DNA from: Purshia tridentata | Lineage: Eukaryota; Streptophyta; Magnoliopsida; Rosales; Rosaceae | Direction: 5' to 3' | Length of the DNA: 64,000 nucleotides | NCBI GenBank assembly: GCA_003254885.1 | Contig: QANT01002755.1 | Span: 62,001-126,000 of the forward strand | Shown: piece by piece, positions 1 through 10,552 of the stretch | Numbering within the stretch: the stretch's first letter is position 1 | Layout: each line of letters starts with the position of its first letter | The notes under the pieces: generated by a model | Told to the model about the DNA's origin: nothing | The model's database searches: none | Seen by the model: the letters and a program-made list of their open reading frames with translations, nothing else | Position numbers and translations under genes: made by a program

Positions 1-480
1 TCATCGGTCAAATTGGGTGGTGCTGCTCGGCTTGCCCAACTCAGGAACTCTGCTTCGTACTCATCCACCGAAAGGCTGCGGATGGTTTCTCCAGACCCAA
101 ACCGAGAAACACTCGGCCGAGGACACCCAGTCTAGGGCATTTTCGTCTTTTCGACCAAACACACCAAACACGGGGAACTTGATGGTGGAAGACAGAGTCG
201 ACATCCATGGCATTGGCTGATCGTTGTTGGGCTTGGGCTTGGGCCCAGTAAGTCTGAGTTGCTGGAGTTGTTCTAGAATTACTTCCTCGAAGTGAGCTTC
301 TCTGGAGACCATGGAGTTCATGAAACTGTGCAACGCCTTCTGCAACTCGTTTTGCTTCTTTGCTATATAGAGTATAGACCCCATTAGCTCCTGAATCCGA
401 GCCTCCGTTTGATCGTTGTTGACTTTTAGATCAAACCCTAGAGAACCCATTTCTTGGCCAGAATGAGACTTTTTGCCCAT
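1..480 (-). mobile_element. LTR-retroelement gag-like fossil, runs off left edge
   Basis: The minus strand from about 480 to the window edge encodes a gag-like stretch. It has a glutamine-rich helical N-terminal part, then a segment resembling the start of a Ty3/gypsy gag core (FPVFGVFGRKDENALDWVSS), and further left a piece like the gag YEAEF region. It is a fossil: short, without protease or polymerase nearby, and broken at least once. No LTRs could be placed. The Ty3/gypsy assignment rests on general resemblance only. Confidence 0.5.
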
Positions 481-1600
481 CCCGATCGGAATCAGGCGAA
501 ATCAAATTGCCTACAATGGAAACGATGCCACAGTATAACTTAAGAGATCTTTTTTTTAAGGCGCGGTATGGTCATTATATAGGAAAGAAAATCAAATTAA
601 TTACTTTATTTACAAGCATATAAATTATAATTAAACTTCAAAAATTTTAAAACTTTCATTTTGGTAAGGTTATTATCGATCAAAATTGTCAAAATTTTGT
701 TAAATATTTCAATTATTTGAGTCTCAATTTTTAATGAAATTGCCTTCGAAATTTGTGTATTTTTAAATCCTCAAAATTCGAAATTTAATATATGCAAATA
801 AATTATAAATTTACAATTTAATGATAAGTCAAATGAATTATAAATTCTTTTTCTTAAATAAAAAAAAAACACAAGAATTTACAATATAGTTATATACGAA
901 TATTATCATTAAAATTCTTTTTCTTAAATAAAAAAAAAACACACAAGAATTTACAATATAGTTATATACGAATATTATCATTCATTATCTTAGAGGAGTT
1001 ATTTTCCTTATCATTTAATCAATAAAATATTTCAATATTACATACTAATCAATATAATTTTATTTTTTCATAAATGTCAATGATTTTGAAATTATATCTC
1101 ACCTTAGTCACTAATCTCAATCCACTTGATGATGTTATGTATTTTTATGCATTGAAAAATATCAATTTACTCATTATTGTTTTTCATTAATTACTAACCA
1201 TTCATTTATTCCATATATTCGATAATAGTTATATAATAAAATAATTTTCAATTGAGTTATTTTTTTGTAAATTTAATCTTTAATATGTGATATAAAAATA
1301 AACGGTTATGATTCTGAACCTGCTCAACAAATAGTTTGGGAAGGGTGGGATGATCTATAGGTCACACTTAGGTGTGAACCAAGTCTTCTGTGATGCATAA
1401 ATTTCTTCATTTTTCTAATTAATTACAATATTAGCAAAAGAATTTCCTATCACGGTATATACAACTTATGTAAATAAGGTAAGTAAATCAAAACAGTTTT
1501 GATATATTTCAGATTTGAACAAATTAATTCTCAACACTAACACTTACTGAACGTACTAGAAAGATTAAAAAAAATAGTAAAAATTTCATAACCTATTGGC
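481..1600. other. AT-rich non-coding stretch in copy A
   Basis: No open frame of note. It holds the 70-bp tandem repeat listed separately and otherwise low-complexity AT-rich DNA shared in part with 5260-5950. Confidence 0.6.
842..981 (+). repeat. 70-bp direct tandem repeat, two units
   Basis: A unit starting aaattctttttcttaaat and ending with tacgaatattatcatt occurs at about 842 and again at about 912. The two units differ by about two bases. The corresponding place in the other duplicate (near 5590-5660) has one unit, so the tandem copy arose after the segmental duplication or was lost from copy B. Confidence 0.85.
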
Positions 1601-1639
1601 ATAAATTGTAAACCTTCTTGGTTGTGCTCGAATCTTTAG

Positions 1640-2040
1640 GTGCTTGGAGGTTCTGGTCCTGCAAGCGAGGCAGGTACGTGCATGACGGAGGCTAAGGAGG
1701 TCGCTACTAATTGATCATCGGTCCAACCCTAAGTCTGTGCTCGGCAAGCCAATTACTATATTCATCCTCTTCTCCTGCACAACACCACACATGGTTGCTG
1801 CTGCTGCTCGTTGTTGAGCTTCGGCCCAGGTTCGGAGTTATCTTCTAGAAATATTATATTGAGCTTCTCTGGAGGCCATGAAGTTGATCATTAAGTTCTG
1901 CATGCAACTCATTCTAAACTCGTTTTGCTTCTTTGCTACAGAGAGTATGGACCCTGCTAGCTCCTGAATCTGAGCCTCAGCTTCATCCCTGTTGACTTCT
2001 AGACCTAACTCTAGGGAAACCATTTATTGGGCAGAATGAG
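1640..2040 (-). mobile_element. Decayed gag-like piece in copy A
   Basis: The minus strand carries a second, shorter gag-like fragment related to the one at 61-480, including the residues EAQIQELAGSILSVAKKQNE. The matching piece in the other duplicate lies at 6440-6860. It is a fossil with several breaks and no other retroelement parts beside it. Confidence 0.5.
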
Positions 2041-2049
2041 CCTTTTGGC

Positions 2050-2604
2050 CCATCTAGCTTTTCATGTATGTTAATTTATAAGGGAAAGCAAATTTATTAT
2101 CCTAGTTTGTAAATGCATGTAATATATTATAACTAACTAGATTAGTACTCTTGTATTGTATCATCGGCTCTATGGTGATATAAGTATATTAAACTATTTC
2201 TCAGATTATTGTGTAGTTTAAATTTTACACGTCATATTCACTTAATTTAAGTTTTATACATGTTTGACTTGGCTCCATTTTCTCCAAAAATGAGAGGACG
2301 TGTGAAAATATAAATGAAATGATCCTTGTCCTTTAGTAATTTAAGTTTTGCAAAAGGGTAAAATATTTGTGTAAAAGCTGACGTGGCAATGCTATATTAT
2401 CAGGATATTAGAGCACGAAGTATTAGGATACCCTAACCCAATAAATAAATAAACCATTCATATAACATATTACGGTACATACACGTCATCTAAATAGGAT
2501 GCAAATTAGCCATGGCCCAATTAGTAATGGCCCATCAGAATTATGCTATATCAGAAATAATTATGGTCTCTCTCTGTGCCGTCTCCCTTTGAATCACATA
2601 AAGA
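2050..2604. other. 5' flank of the F-box duplicate, copy A
   Basis: Non-coding. It aligns with 6870-7425 upstream of the intact F-box gene, so it is a duplicated copy of that gene's promoter and 5' leader region. No separate gene seen. Confidence 0.7.
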
Positions 2605-3347
2605 ATGTCGACTCAAAACCATTAGAAACATACCAGCAACTAGGCGTAAAGGAGTCTTTACCAAGAATTCAGAGATACCCATTTGCCTGCAAAACGCTGA
2701 GCTTAATTCTCTGAAGAGCTTATAAAGAATTTCCCAAGAACCTCCAATCTCTAATCTTCCAAGATACCCTCACCGCCTTTCGCCTCCTTCCTGAGTATGT
2801 CTCTCCTTTATCGGATTTTATAAATTTCGTTTGCCCATTTCATAATTTTGATGAATACTACTAAAAAACGAAAAAGAACATATTTCTGATATCTGGGTTG
2901 TTTCTGTTATTTGAATTCTGGGACATTTTGTATTCAAGATTGAGGCTTTACACCCAAAGTTTGTATGAAAGGTTAAGATTTTGTTTACTTTAATTAGGCT
3001 GAGAACTTCCATCATATTGAAATTCTTGTTTAATGAGGTATAAGACAACCTGACGATGGTGATGAAACTTTATTTGGTATGAATTGGGTTAAAAATATGT
3101 CCATTTTGGACTTTCTGGGATTTCAAATGGGGTTTTTGAACTGCTTGTTTCTCTTTCTGCCCATGATTCTTATGATGGCTGTTACAAAACTAGAATGCAG
3201 ACACGCAATGCTGTATTGGCAGCTCATCTCCTCCTTCAGAGCGTCGAGGCCACGTTGCGAAGCAAAAGAAGAATTTGGCTGTTACAGAGTATAAGAAAGC
3301 AATAGTTGCTCATAAGAGGCGCACTAAAGCCCGCCAAGAAGAAAAGG
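2605..3347 (+). pseudogene. Truncated F-box gene copy (exons 1-2 only)
   Basis: This is a duplicate of the first two exons of the F-box gene at 7426-9704. Exon 1 corresponds to about 2605-2794 and exon 2 to 3194-3347, each with its splice signal still visible. The copy cannot make the same protein. A short insertion right after the ATG shifts the frame, a TGA replaces a sense codon near the middle of exon 1, and exon 2 has lost one base. The exons encoding the F-box itself and the C-terminus are absent because the duplication stops at 3382. It could still be transcribed, since its upstream region was copied too. Confidence 0.88.
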
Positions 3348-3608
3348 GTAGACATCATTTTACTGCATGCTTGCTCATACCTGGAAAGGGCCTCTATAAT
3401 TGGATAGATAAATGATGATACCAGACTACTCCTTGGGCCCAAATGAAGAGTGAAAAGAAAAAGGGGTTGGGCCAGAACCGGCACCCCGGTTTTACAAATG
3501 TAATCCAGCCCAGATGTATTGCGGTGGCTAAAAAAGGGAATAGCTTTCATAAAAAGTAGAGGCAGAACATTCGAAACCCTAGAGCAAATTGTGAGTATCG
3601 GCAGGAGT

Positions 3609-4817
3609 ATGGAGAAGAGGGTGAACGTTGAGATTGACCAGGAGAATGAGAAGTGTATGTATATATGCAGCTCTGACTACAAGTGGGATGGTAGCCGCTG
3701 TTACGCTATCCGCGCCATCAAATTGAGCGATTTGTTATCATGCTCCTGTTTTGTTTATGAAGATGAGTTCACGACTAAAACAAAAAAATGCGACCGTTGC
3801 TCCTCCAACTCCGGCGAGAGTGAGTTAAGAAAAGTGGTTTCTATGTCCGACCCCGATCTTCCCTTCTATCCGGGTTGCGGTGTTGTCGACAACCAAATTT
3901 TTTTTTGCGGAGGGGAATATGTCCGACATTTGTCCCCATTCTGTCCGTTTAGTAAAAGGTTTTTTGTGTTCCGGACTAACGATCCGGAGGTTATCATCAA
4001 GGATGGCCGAAGCTGCTTTGGTGAGTTCCTCGAAGGGAAATCTGAACCTAAGCTGTTTTTGGTAGAAGGGAATCTCTATGCTCTCGCACGTTTAGCTAAA
4101 TCTTGCCTCTCTTTTGACAAATTCGAACGAGAATCCAATACATGGCTCCCCATGCCGGATGTTCCATTTAACCCCTTTTTCCTAGGAGGCCGAAGTTCCG
4201 GTGATACTCACTTGTCTTATGCAGTTGCGGGCAGCAAGTTCATGGTCTGCAGCCCAGGAATTCCAGTCTACTGCTTTGACGTGGCTGACCCGAAACAAGG
4301 ATGGAAACAACTCTCTTCCATGTGCTCGGGTCACCCTTTTCCCTTCCGAGGCGGGGCTTTAGTCCTCAATCATCATCCGGACAAGTTACTGTTTGCCTAT
4401 CAAGCTACCTCTAAAGCTTGGGGTATAGTAGCCTACCGCATGATTTCCAATGATTCTCAAATTAAGCGCATCAAAGTTCTGAAGCCACGGTTGCCTCGAG
4501 AATTTACTGGACTCCCTCATAGTTTTGTCCATCTGGGAGGTCCATATGTCTGCCTTGTCGTTGCCAACTTCTTGTCACGCGAAGAACTTGCAAAATTAAG
4601 GTTTATCAAGGTGAAGTCTTTAGAGGGGAAGTGTACGTACCCTTGTCCAGATGATGAGATTGAGAAGATGCGTCTTCTTGTCATCACATTCAAATATTCC
4701 TTTTCGGAAAGTTTCTCCTCCAAAATCCTCAGTTCTCGTATTCTTGAATACAATTGGTCTGAAGATGGTGCTGCTGAGGTCGGTGAGGCCACAATGCCTG
4801 GTTGCTTTCTGCTATAA
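3609..4817 (+). CDS. Kelch-repeat/galactose-oxidase-like protein, intronless
   Basis: A single open frame of 402 codons from the ATG at 3609. The frame extends 30 codons further up to 3519, but the peptide from 3609 (MEKRVNVEIDQENEKCMYIC) looks like the natural start. The protein looks like the plant kelch/beta-propeller proteins related to F-box/kelch proteins. It has repeated hydrophobic-GG motifs such as VVDNQIFFCGGEY and GNLYALARL, and Trp-containing strands such as ESNTWLPMP. I see no F-box at the N-terminus, so it is not an obvious SCF substrate receptor. The gene fills most of a 1.8-kb block between the two arms of a segmental duplication, about 230 bp downstream of a truncated F-box gene copy. 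Its substrate or partner is unknown. The lack of introns could mean a retrocopy, but no poly(A) tail or target-site repeat was found. Confidence 0.75.
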   Translation: MEKRVNVEIDQENEKCMYICSSDYKWDGSRCYAIRAIKLSDLLSCSCFVYEDEFTTKTKKCDRCSSNSGESELRKVVSMSDPDLPFYPGCGVVDNQIFFCGGEYVRHLSPFCPFSKRFFVFRTNDPEVIIKDGRSCFGEFLEGKSEPKLFLVEGNLYALARLAKSCLSFDKFERESNTWLPMPDVPFNPFFLGGRSSGDTHLSYAVAGSKFMVCSPGIPVYCFDVADPKQGWKQLSSMCSGHPFPFRGGALVLNHHPDKLLFAYQATSKAWGIVAYRMISNDSQIKRIKVLKPRLPREFTGLPHSFVHLGGPYVCLVVANFLSREELAKLRFIKVKSLEGKCTYPCPDDEIEKMRLLVITFKYSFSESFSSKILSSRILEYNWSEDGAAEVGEATMPGCFLL

Positions 4818-5186
4818 GTTGGTAACTTCTTTTCTCTTTCACATCTGCTCATTTTCTTTTATTAATTATGTAGCAAATTTTTAATCTCCATGTATTAGAG
4901 AGTGTGTGTGTGTGTGAACACTGTGCTAAATCTCTATGGGCAGCATTAGCAAGCAAGAGTAGTCAAACTTTGTCAGCCAATACATACAATTTTTGCACTT
5001 TTATCCCCTGCAGCAAGAAAATTAATTGAAACATCAGTTTTCGACATCAAATGCATGATATGTCCACGAATCGATAAATTTATGAACCTTTTCTAAAGCA
5101 AATTGGTAAATTGGTTTCTCTGTCCTTTTTGTACATTTTTGGACTATCAACTAATCAATTGAAGTTTTCTCGTTCTGTCATTAGAG
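4818..5186. other. 3' flank of the kelch-like gene
   Basis: Non-coding, with a short (GT)n run near 4903-4914. It ends where copy B of the segmental duplication begins. Confidence 0.6.
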
Positions 5187-5259
5187 TTTGATCGTTGTGG
5201 AATTCTAGATCAAACCCTAGAGAACCCATTTCTTGGCCGGAATGAGACTTTTTGCCCAT

Positions 5260-6430
5260 CCCGATCTGAATCAAGCAAAATCTGCCTACAATGGAAACGA
5301 TGCGACGGTATAACTTAAGAGATCTTTTTTTTAAAGGCGTGGTAAGGTCTTTATATAGGAAAGCAAATCAAATTAATTACTTTATTTACAAGAATAAAAT
5401 TAAATTTTAAAATTTTTATTTTTTCTTATTATAAATTGTCAAAATTTTGTTAAAAATTTCAATTATATTTGTTTAAATTTCTAACAAAATTGCCTTTTAA
5501 ATTTTTATATTTTTGAATCCCCAAAATTTGAAATTTAATATATGCAAGTAAATTATGAATTTACAATTTAATAATAAGTCAAATGAATTATAAATTATTT
5601 TTCTTAAACAGAAAAAAAACACAAGAATTTACGATTTAATAATATACGAATATTATCTTTCATTTATCTTAGAGGAGTTATTTTCCTTATTATTTAATTA
5701 ATATTACATAATGGTCAGACTTAGGTGTGACCCAAGTCTTGCCCGTGATGCATAAATTTCTTCATTTTTCTATTTTAATTACAATGACGTACATTAGCAA
5801 AAACAATTACTTAACTTGCAAGCAAATTTATAAAAACCAAATCTCCGTTCAAAAAAATCTCCTATCACGGTACGTTACTATGTACAACTTTTGTAAATAA
5901 GGTAAGCAAATCAAATCAGTTTTGATATATTTCAGATTTTAACAAATTAATTTTGATACCCAAATAGGATGGGAGAGGGTAAAAGGAAAACCAATTAGCT
6001 AGATAGATGTACGTGGTCAACATTGGAGCCCTCTAGCCCTCTGCATGGCCTATTTAAGCAATAGTTTTTACGAATTAAAATAAAGAGAAATTAAAATGGA
6101 TCGAAGTAGACCCCTCTAAATACTTGGAGAACCTTTAGTTGTTTTCTTATGAATACAAAATTAGCACTTCTCCTTGCTTATTCTAACATCATAAAATTCC
6201 AACAAAATTAAAGAGAATTTGGGGAGCCAAATACACAAAAACTGAAGAGTACTGAGACCCCAAACCATTACCACCTAATTCCATCTGTTACTCGAAAAAT
6301 AAAAATGCCATCTATTTCAAAACCTATCAGTAAAAATTGCAAACCCTAAATCATAAAATTATTTGCGCACTAACACTCACTGGACTTACTAGAAAGATTA
6401 AAAAAATTAGTCAAAATTTCATAACCGATC
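5260..6430. other. AT-rich non-coding part of copy B
   Basis: No gene seen. It is partly shared with 490-1600 and contains the segment at about 5956-6366 that is unique to this copy. Confidence 0.55.
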
Positions 6431-6439
6431 GGCATAAAT

Positions 6440-6860
6440 TGTAAACCCTGTTGGTAGTGCTCGAATCTTTAGGTGCTTGGAGTTTCTGGTCGTGCAAGCG
6501 AGGCAGGTATGTGCATGATGGAGGCTAAGGAGGTCGCTGCTGATTGATCATCGGTCCAACCCTAAGTCTGTGCTCGGCAAGCCAATTACTATATTCATCC
6601 TCCTTCTCCTGCACAACACCACACATGGCTGCTGCTGCTGCTCGTTGTTGAGCTTCGGCCCAGGTTCGGAGTTATCTTCTAGAAATATTCTATTGAGCTT
6701 CTTTGGAGGCCATGAAGTTGATCATTAAGTTCTGCATACAACTCGTTCTAAACTCGTTTTGCTTCTTTGCTACAGAGAGTATGAACCCTGCTAGCTCTTG
6801 AATCTGAGCCTCAGCTTCATCTCTGTCGACTTCTAGACCTAACTCTAAGGAAACCATTTA
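6440..6860 (-). mobile_element. Decayed gag-like piece in copy B
   Basis: Counterpart of the fossil at 1640-2040, with the same gag-like minus-strand sequence and several breaks. Family by resemblance only: LTR retroelement, probably Ty3/gypsy type. Confidence 0.45.
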
Positions 6861-7425
6861 TTGGGCAGAATGAGCCTTTTGACCCATTTAGCTTTTCATG
6901 TATGTTAATTTATAAGGGAAAGCAAATTTATTATCCTAGTTTGTAAATGCATGTAATATATTATAACTAACTAGATTAGTACTCTTGTATTGTATCATCG
7001 GCTCTATGGTGATATTTAATTCTCAAATTAAAATAGTTTAAATTTTACACGTCTTAATTAAGTCACCTAATTTAATTTCTACACATGTTTGACTTGGCTC
7101 CATTTTCTCTAAAAATAAGAGGACGTGTGAAAATATAAATGAAATGATCCTTCTCTTTTTGTAATTTAAGTTTTGCAACATTTTAAGGGTAAAATATTTT
7201 TGTAGAAGCTGACGTGGCAATGCTTGGACACTATTAGAGCACAAATTATTAGGATACCCTAGCCCAATAAATAAATGAACCATTCATATCACGGTACATA
7301 CACGTCATCTAAATAGTTAAGTAAATTAGCCATGGCCCAATTAGTAATGGCCCATCAGAAATTGTGCTATATCAGAAATAATTATGGTCTCTCTCTGTGC
7401 CGTCTCCCTTTGAATCACATAAAGA

Positions 7426-9704
7426 ATGTCAAAACCATTAGAGAGATACCAGGAACTAGGCGTGAAGGAGTCTTTACCAAGAATTCAGAGATACCCATTT
7501 GCCTGCAAAACGCTGAGCTTAATTCTTAGAAGAGCTTACAAAGAATTTCCCAAGAACCTCCAATCTCTCATCTTCCAAGATACCGTCACCGCCTTTCGCC
7601 TCCTTCCTGAGTATGTTTTCTCTCCTTTATCGGATTTTATAAATTTCGTTTGCCCATTTCATAATTTTGATGAATACTACTTAAAAAAAAAAAAAAACAT
7701 ATTTCTGATATCTGGGTTATTTGAATTCTGGGACATTTTGTATTCAAGATTGAAGCTTTACACCCCAAAGTTTGTTTGAAAGGTTAGGATTTTGTTTACT
7801 TTAATTAGGCTGAGAACTAACTTCATATTGAAATTCTTGTTTAATGAGGTATAAGACAACCTGATGATCGTGATGAAATTTATTTGTATGAATTGGGTTA
7901 AAAATCTGTCAATTTTGGACTTTGTGGGATTTCAAATGGGGTTTTTGAATTGCTTGTCTCTCTTTCTGCCCATGATGCTTATGATGGCTATTACAAAACT
8001 AGAATGCAGACACGCAATGCTGTATTGGCAGCACATCTCCTCCTTCAGAGCGTCGAGGCCACGTTGCCGAAGCAAAAGAAAAATTTGGCTGTTACAGAGT
8101 ATAAGAAAGCAATAGTTGCTCATAAGAGGCGCACTAAAGCCCGCCAAGAAGAAAAGGGTAGACATCATTTTACTGCATGCTTGCTCATACCTGACCATTT
8201 TTCCATGTTCCAAGTCAGGGATCATCTGAAATTTTCTAGATCTTTTAGGGCCGCAAGCAACCCATTTTAACTTTCTGTTTCTTTTCCAGGTTCTACCCAG
8301 CTGCCACAAGATGTTCTTGTTCACATATTCAGCTTCCTGGATATGCAATCTTTAGCCTCTGTTGGACTTGTCTGCTGGTAATCCCCTCTTCCCTTCAAAT
8401 TCAATCTTGTTGTGATCCTAGCAAACTGCATTTAGTCCTTATTTATCTCTAATGCTTCTTGCTTGTTTCGATGAAGGTGTTGGAATTTAGCGGCAAGCGA
8501 AGACCATCTGTGGCAGACGCACTACACTAATTTCTTTGGGAATTCTTCTAATGATTTGGAGATTAAGGGGCAGCAAATTAGTAGACTGGTTGAAGATGAA
8601 GGGAATACACTCTTTTGGAGAGAAGCCTTCAAAAGAGCCTACATAGGTATCTTATTAGATATATGCTTTTTCAGGTTCTGTCTTAAAATGCACTGTCATT
8701 AGGAAATATATGTTGCACATAATCCTCCCAGAAGAATTAGGCTATAAGAATTCTCCTTTAAGTAGTAAATACACACACATACATGCACAGTGTTCAAGCG
8801 CATGTGTAACATAGATTATTGTTCTGCTTCCTGTCAGCTTTCAAATTCAAAGTCATCAATTCTTACCATTGCAAAGTCTGCTTGGATTTCAGGGAATTCA
8901 TTAGAGAAATTCAAATCTGGCAGGGGATACTGTTATTGTTCTGCTTCCTGTCAGCTTTCAAATTCAAAGTCATCAATTCTTACCATTGCAAAGTCTGCTT
9001 GGATTTCAGGGAATTCATTAGAGAAATTCAAATCTGGCAGGGGATACTGTAGATACTGTAACACGATTGTTTGGCTCGATAACATGAAATGTTCAAATGA
9101 ACATAGTGGACTAAATTCTGAAAATCATCAAGTCAAGCCTGTGTCACCTAGTCAGGTATTTTCTATCTTAGTCTTTGGTTTAGTCTTTCCATTTTAGTTA
9201 TTGTAATACTGGTTGGGGTTCACTGAATGCTAAGCTGTCGTAACCTTCTCTGCAGTCTGCACATAATAGTAGAAATCATTTTCAATTGGTTCAGTTAAAA
9301 GTTAATTACCATGTCCATCTCTAGGCATCGCGTAAAGAGTAACCTGGCCTCTTCCTATATCCTCACTGTGTGAAGTGTCGCGTATATTGCCAAAATGAGA
9401 CCTTTGTTTAAAGAATGAAAATTTCTGCACTTCTAATTGTTTTCGTTTTCATCTTATCATGACTGTAACTCTTTGAATTTTCAAAACTGGTGAGCTTATA
9501 TCTATCACATATTTTCATCTGTTTCAGGTGATTGAGTATCTGTTGGGTGATCTCCCCTTAAAAAAACTGCATCTGTTGGATGAGTTTGCACCATCTTCCG
9601 CAGACAGTGATAGTGATTCAGATGAAGGGTCAAATTCCAGGTTATGGGCCTATCCAAGTCCCTTGCGCAGAAGCCAGGAAAACCCTTTCGTTATTAATGT
9701 ATAG
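7426..9704 (+). CDS. F-box protein, At5g52880-like, six exons
   Basis: Exons joined by hand at GT-AG sites: 7426-7610, 8003-8157, 8290-8377, 8477-8646, 9010-9155, 9528-9704. They give 921 nt with an open frame throughout (306 residues). The F-box lies around residues 115-160 (LPQDVLVHIFSFLDMQSL, then CWCWNLAASEDHLW), so the protein should bind SKP1 in an SCF ubiquitin ligase. The N-terminal part (ERYQELGVKESLPR, LPKQKKNLAVTEYKKA) and the cysteine-containing segment after the F-box (RGYCRYCNTIVWLDNMKC) match my memory of Arabidopsis At5g52880. The C-terminus is acidic and serine-rich. Exon 5 has two possible acceptors because its start is tandemly duplicated. Using the first (exon from 8893) adds 39 residues in frame. 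Substrate unknown. Confidence 0.87.
8816..9049 (+). repeat. 117-bp tandem duplication across a splice acceptor
   Basis: The unit at 8816-8932 is repeated at 8933-9049, apparently without a mismatch. It contains the end of intron 4, its AG acceptor and the first part of exon 5 of the F-box gene. 117 is a multiple of three, and the frame through both copies is open, so either acceptor (before 8893 or before 9010) gives a readable mRNA. The perfect match suggests a very recent event, or an assembly duplication. Confidence 0.92.
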
Positions 9705-10552
9705 TGCTGCTCAGTGGTGTAGAACTTTGCCCTACATACATCATGTGCTAGTCTCCCAAATTGGATTTTTTTTTTCTATATCCTGTAAAAAGAGAAGAAT
9801 TAATAATATTCTTCATGTTCCACTTCCACTATCTTCTTTTTTTGTTGTAAGGAAAGGCCCAAGGGGTATTCGAACTCTGGCTTTGGAGTTGGTGTTGCTT
9901 TTGCTAATTGATTTCACATTAGCATTGTGATTTGGGAGACATTGAGAGTTTATGGAATCAGCATCGACTATTTGATCATATAAAATATTCAATCCAATTC
10001 CTCAAATATGTAGCTTCCTCAACTAAGATGGGCATTACTTCAAACTTCTTTTTTTTAAAGTGAAAAGTCCTTCGAAGTTCAAACTTAAACAAAATTTTGT
10101 TATTTTATTATGTACGAAAAGAACAGTCAAATTCAAATTTGTCTTCGATCAGATTATGGGTGGCAGATAATAAGAATTTGGATAATATAACATCAATTTT
10201 TCAAATCAAACAAAGTTCTTTGTCGATAGGAAATCAAATACAATTTTGGAACACTTTTTTTTTCCGACGACTGTTTTTATCAAACTTTAAAAGCGATGGA
10301 CCCAATCTACCAATCCAAGTCGAAATTATCAAAATTACCCTCGTATGAAAAATTCTTTTAGCAAAAAAATTCCAAGGATCCAGATGAATATATATAGATC
10401 TAAAAAACATATTTTCATTAAACTGTGTGCACCCAACCAGTTCTAAAAACCATAACGCAGAGAAATGTTATCAAAAATTTCAACACCACGTTTACTAAAA
10501 ACACAGTACTTAACGTCGAGCCTAGTAAACACTTAACATTATCACGGTGTCT
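9705..10552. other. Convergent intergenic region
   Basis: 848 bp between the 3' ends of the F-box gene (plus) and the reticulon gene (minus). It should contain both 3' UTRs. No further gene or repeat recognised. Confidence 0.6.

Larger units (their letters stand above)
408..3382 (+). repeat. Segmental duplication, copy A
   Basis: This block aligns along its length with 5187-8192 in the same orientation. Shared landmarks are the run around 430-600, the segment around 1360-1510, the gag-like piece at 1600-2040, and the 5' half of an F-box gene at 2500-3382. Differences include about 0.3 kb (near 1010-1340) present only here, about 0.4 kb present only in copy B, and a 70-bp tandem repeat present only here. 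The right boundary is sharp: after the sequence gctcatacct at 3382 the copies diverge completely. Confidence 0.9.
5187..8192 (+). repeat. Segmental duplication, copy B
   Basis: Direct-orientation partner of 408-3382. It begins within sequence matching the gag-like fragment of copy A and runs to gctcatacct at 8192, where copy A stops. Beyond this the intact F-box gene continues, so this copy keeps the original downstream context. It has about 0.4 kb (roughly 5956-6366) missing from copy A. Confidence 0.9.

Noticed and set aside
7332-7529. Overlapping frame starting in the F-box gene leader
   Set aside because: It shares exon 1 in another frame. The family start (MSKPLERYQELG) at 7426 is in the correct frame and leads through six consistent exons.
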